Part shown: piece by piece, positions 60,786-64,000 of the stretch
How positions within the stretch are numbered: position 1 is the stretch's first letter
How the letters are laid out: every line of letters starts with the position of its first letter
Source: Xiphophorus maculatus
Taxonomy: Eukaryota > Chordata > Actinopteri > Cyprinodontiformes > Poeciliidae
DNA: 64,000 bases
NCBI RefSeq assembly: GCF_002775205.1
Contig: NC_036464.1
Coordinates: forward strand, 5,573,291-5,637,290
Reading direction: 5' to 3'
Notes under the pieces: model-generated
Databases searched by the model: none
What the model saw: the letters and a program-made list of their open reading frames with translations, nothing else
Told to the model about the DNA's origin: nothing
Made by a program: the position numbers and the translations under genes

Positions 60786-61539
60786 GCAAACAAACAAAGA
60801 AAGTTGTCTTTAATTTAGCCATAAAATAATCACATTTTTATCTAATTTGTTTGTTTATTTGTTTAATTCATTTACAGTTTAAAATGGTCAGATGTTGACA
60901 TAAACAAAAGATTTGAATAAAAAGTACTTGGGAGAAAAACATTTTTGTATGGTCTGCCCCTTCTCTCAATAGTCAATTAAGCAATTAAGCATCAATCAAC
61001 CATCCACATCAGCACTGTGTATGTATAAAAATAACAATAAGTATTTTAAAAAACTTCTGATGGGTTGGCTTTTACAAATTATCTCTAAATACATTTTTGT
61101 GTTTGCTGACTGACTGTATGTACCTCTTTATGATCCCAAAACACATTTACAAGAGTACAAAATAGAGTAATCTAAAGTGTAGCTGTCAAATTTTCCCAGC
61201 TTCATTATTTTAAATACATATTACTGTCTTAAATTCCAACATATATGTAAAGAGACTTGGAACAAGTCAGTGTAATAATAATGACTGAATTATTATTATT
61301 ATTACTATTGTTACTATTGTTATTGTTATTATTAATTATTTATTTATTTATTTTTGTTGTTGAGTTAATATGATTTGCAAAGTGAGGGAAATTCCCTCTA
61401 CAACTTCTGTCGGTACTTTTTATGTACGTTGATGACTCATTTTTTTGATGTGCTACAGCACCCTCTGGTGGCCAATATTTTAAAAAGAACGTAACATGGG
61501 AGCAAGCTCTACTAATCGCACAGGCGGTATGTTTCGTTA

Positions 61540-61812
61540 GGATGGATGGTAGATAGTAACCAGTTATTTTCTTTTACTTTAGTAACCTTTTGGGGGAAAG
61601 AAATTAACTTTTAGTAGTAGTTTTACTGCAACATACTTTTTATATTGTTTGCCTGACGATTTTATATGTTTAATCAGATATTAAATTAGAGTAACTAATT
61701 CTACAAAATACTTTTTTACTCTTGAGTAATTTCTTCTATGGCTACTTTTTATTTTTGCTTGAGAAAATATGTGGAAGTAGTGTTGCTCTTACTTGAGTAA
61801 ATTTTTTACGGT
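61540..61812. mobile_element. TACTTGAGTA-rich element, family E, fragment
   Basis: Contains ttactcttgagtaatttctt, tggctactttttatttttgc and agtgttgctcttacttgagt, matching family E. It ends about 360 bp upstream of the pex13 start codon. Confidence 0.5.
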
Positions 61813-62172
61813 TGTTTTCCCCCAAGGTTAAACTAAAAGAACTCAAACACAACAATCGTCTGTCTATTATTTTGGTCTGACTGTGAGGTATGTTTGGGGA
61901 CAGTGAGGCTTTTCGGGTGTAACAATAATTCCTAAATAATTTAATAGCAAATAATACAGATATGTAACAAATTTATCATAATGAATTTATTCAATGTCCT
62001 TTACAGGCGTATTAGGACATTTTGTGAACACACGTCGTGGAAATATAAAGTTTATTTTGGAATTATGAAAATTACGAGGTGTACTGAAAGGGAGCATCTA
62101 AAAACGGGTCAGCGGACTGGCCATAGACTTCGATGTGTGTGTTTTTTAAAGTTGTTTGTTTAATATTTTACG

Positions 62173-64000
62173 ATGGATTCACATCCTCCCCCAAAGCCTT
62201 GGGAAAGGCGGATTCCAGGAGCTACTAGCGCACCTTTAAATTACAGGTAAAAAGGATTTATTTGGTTTATTTTGTCGGTCTTTGCTGCTAGCTTAAAGTA
62301 GCATTTGCTAATGTTGTGAGCTAGTTGATGGTAAAGTTGCTAAACCTGCGATCTAAACATTTAGCAGTGTTTTTGCAGAATAATTTGACACGATGAGTTT
62401 AACAATGCGTAATTCATCAGTTGCATGTTTTAGATTAATTAGTGAACAGCAACAAATTAATTAAAATGAGTAACTTCTCCTGCCTGCGGCCTGCTATTTA
62501 CTTTATAGTCTTACGGCTGAATTTTACTGTTTTTGGGGGTTTTATAATTAAATATCATCGCAACAGTAGGGTGTTCAAGTTTCAATTTTTATGTTGAGTA
62601 TTTAACTGGGCTATTGCTGCTAAAGATTGTCCTAAAAGCTGTTGTATAACGGAGGGCGCAGTGTGTTATAATGTTTATTTAATAGCCAATGACGTGGAAT
62701 CTTTTGGATAGCAAAATGTGTTTAATAGAAGATTTTGTTTTTTTTACACAATTTAAATAAGTTGAAGCTAAAACTTTGCCACTGGAAAGAACATATTTGC
62801 AGATAAAAGTTTGTTTTTCTTATCTTAAATGCAAATGTATATATTTGTGTACATGTTTGGCTTAATTACTGCTCTGAGTATGTTGTTCTTCAAGTAAATT
62901 GCCTTTTTTAAGTCTATTCATTAGGGCTGAAACGATTAATGAAATTAATCGATTATTCAAATAATCATCAACCAATTTAATCAACCAAATTAATCATAAA
63001 CTAGAGTATATAGAGACAAAGAAAGCCCATTTGCTTAAAAATCTACATATTCAGTGGAGCAAATAAGCCAGAACTGTAAAATATATGTATATATATTTAT
63101 ACATTTAAGATAAAAACATCTTTTGTAAAAAATGCTTTATGCAAAACTCCTCAAATGGGATAGTTTTAGCTTTTCCCAGTTCAAATTCACTAAAAGACTG
63201 CTGTGTTATTTTGCTTTAGGCAATAAAATGTTTATTTTCTTATTTAAAAAGGAGCTGAATTATTTATTTATTTGCATCTTTAAATTTTTTTTCTAATGTT
63301 GTACAAAAAGGCTACGTACTCTTTAAGTACGTAGTTAAATGAAAACTCTGTACAACCCTGTGCAGCTCTAGCATGCGCCAGTTAACAATCAAATTCTAAA
63401 TTACTTGATAATTACTTAATAATAATCAGTTAATGACAATTAATCTGAATAATTTAATAAATCCGATTAATCATTTCAGCCATTATTGTAACAAATAGTT
63501 CTTAGTTTAGCTATCTCTTTGAACCCTTTTCCCAGAAAGCTCCTTCTTTACAACTCAGCTGTCTAAATTATTGCATGTTTGCTTCTTTTCTCACTGAACA
63601 GATCTGCAGACTTTGGACCGGCAGCTGTGGGGCCCTCCACGCCGGCAGGCCCTCCTGTTTTGACCAGAATGGCCCCTCCAGTACCTCCCCGCCCCATGCA
63701 GCAGTCCTACCGTCCATCCTACAGCTCTTTCACCTCCGCCTACAGTCCCTACGGGAGCTCCATCTACAACGGCTACTCCGGCTACAACCCCTATAGTTAT
63801 GGCGGCGGTGGCGGCTACGGCCTGGGAGGCTACAGCCGCTTCCCTCACGCAGAAGAAGTCGCCCCCAGCCGGTTCGTGCAACAGGCAGAGGAGAGCAGCC
63901 GCGGCGCCTTCCAGTCGATTGAAAGCATCGTCCAGGCCTTTGCTTCGGTCAGCATGATGCTGGACGCCACCTTCTCAGCCGTCTACAACAGCTTTCGCGC
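62173..64000 (+). CDS. pex13: Peroxin 13 (N-terminal part; cut by window end)
   Basis: This peroxisomal membrane protein forms part of the docking and import channel for PEX5-bound matrix proteins. Exon 1 is 62173-62246 (MDSHPPPKPWERRIPGATS...) and exon 2 runs from 63602 past the window end; they join in phase 2 (AG|A). The first 157 residues are visible. After the Pro-rich start (MAPPVPPRPM) comes a Tyr/Gly/Ser-rich stretch (YSPYGSSIYNGYSGYNPYSY, then GGGGGYGLGGY). That YG region has been described as forming a meshwork in the import pore. Next is the highly conserved block SRFVQQAEESSRGAFQSIES through DATFSAVYNSFRA. The two membrane segments and the C-terminal SH3 domain lie outside. PPPKPWE..RIPGA near the ATG matches the vertebrate start. 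Confidence 0.97.
62925..63481. mobile_element. ATTAATCG-rich element, family C, complete copy (pex13 intron 1)
   Basis: Ends are inverted: ggctgaaacgattaatgaaa at the left and aatccgattaatcatttcag at the right. The interior is AT-rich with aagccagaactgtaaaata and tttaggcaataaaatg, shared with copies at 37685 and 41835. It occupies 557 bp of pex13 intron 1 and ends 120 bp before exon 2. Confidence 0.7.

Larger units (their letters stand above)
48026..62172. other. rel-pex13 intergenic region (14 kb)
   Basis: No conserved gene is recognised on either strand. It contains LINE fragments, MITEs, a Tc1 relic, a tandem array at 56325-57190, and a candidate coding exon at 59778-60269, all listed separately. 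The human neighbour pus10 is not found here. Confidence 0.55.

Overview
The window is nuclear DNA from a vertebrate, almost certainly a ray-finned (percomorph-like) fish. Evidence: compact vertebrate genes with GT-AG introns, AT-rich non-coding DNA, and a dense load of short inverted-repeat transposons (hAT and Tc1/mariner types) and LINE 3' tails of the kind found in teleosts. The species cannot be named from the sequence alone. No bacterial, phage or CRISPR-like content is present.

Four protein-coding genes are supported exon by exon, with splice sites and phases that close. (1) haao, 3-hydroxyanthranilate 3,4-dioxygenase, minus strand, exons 1-7 between 3080 and 232; its C-terminal part lies beyond position 1. 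(2) papolg, poly(A) polymerase gamma, plus strand, 22 exons from 4768 to 22656 (756 aa), with two further in-frame exons to 23823 that look like duplicates of exons 18-19. (3) rel, the NF-kappaB subunit c-Rel, plus strand, 11 exons from 28149 to 46880 (638 aa), with a perfect palindromic kappaB site 120 bp upstream of its start codon. (4) pex13, peroxisomal import-channel protein, plus strand, exon 1 at 62173-62246 and exon 2 from 63602, cut by the window end.

Layout: haao and papolg are head to head with 1.7 kb between start codons (E-box and D-box there). papolg is followed by a transposon-filled 3' UTR/intergenic stretch (23.8-28.1 kb) and rel, whose intron 5 is 11 kb. Between rel and pex13 lies about 15 kb without a recognised gene. 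It holds LINE fragments, a 224-bp hAT MITE with an 8-bp target duplication, a diverged tandem array of about 200-bp units, and one unrecognised candidate coding exon (59778-60269). The order papolg-rel-pex13 matches human 2p16, but pus10, which sits between REL and PEX13 in human, is not seen here.

The genes are not a functional pathway: tryptophan catabolism, mRNA polyadenylation, immune transcription and peroxisome import are neighbours by conserved synteny (haao by rearrangement). The most interesting observation is the partial internal duplication at the 3' end of papolg. Whether a 75-nt intron is spliced or retained would decide between the conserved C-terminus and a 91-residue extension carrying a second nuclear-localisation-like motif.
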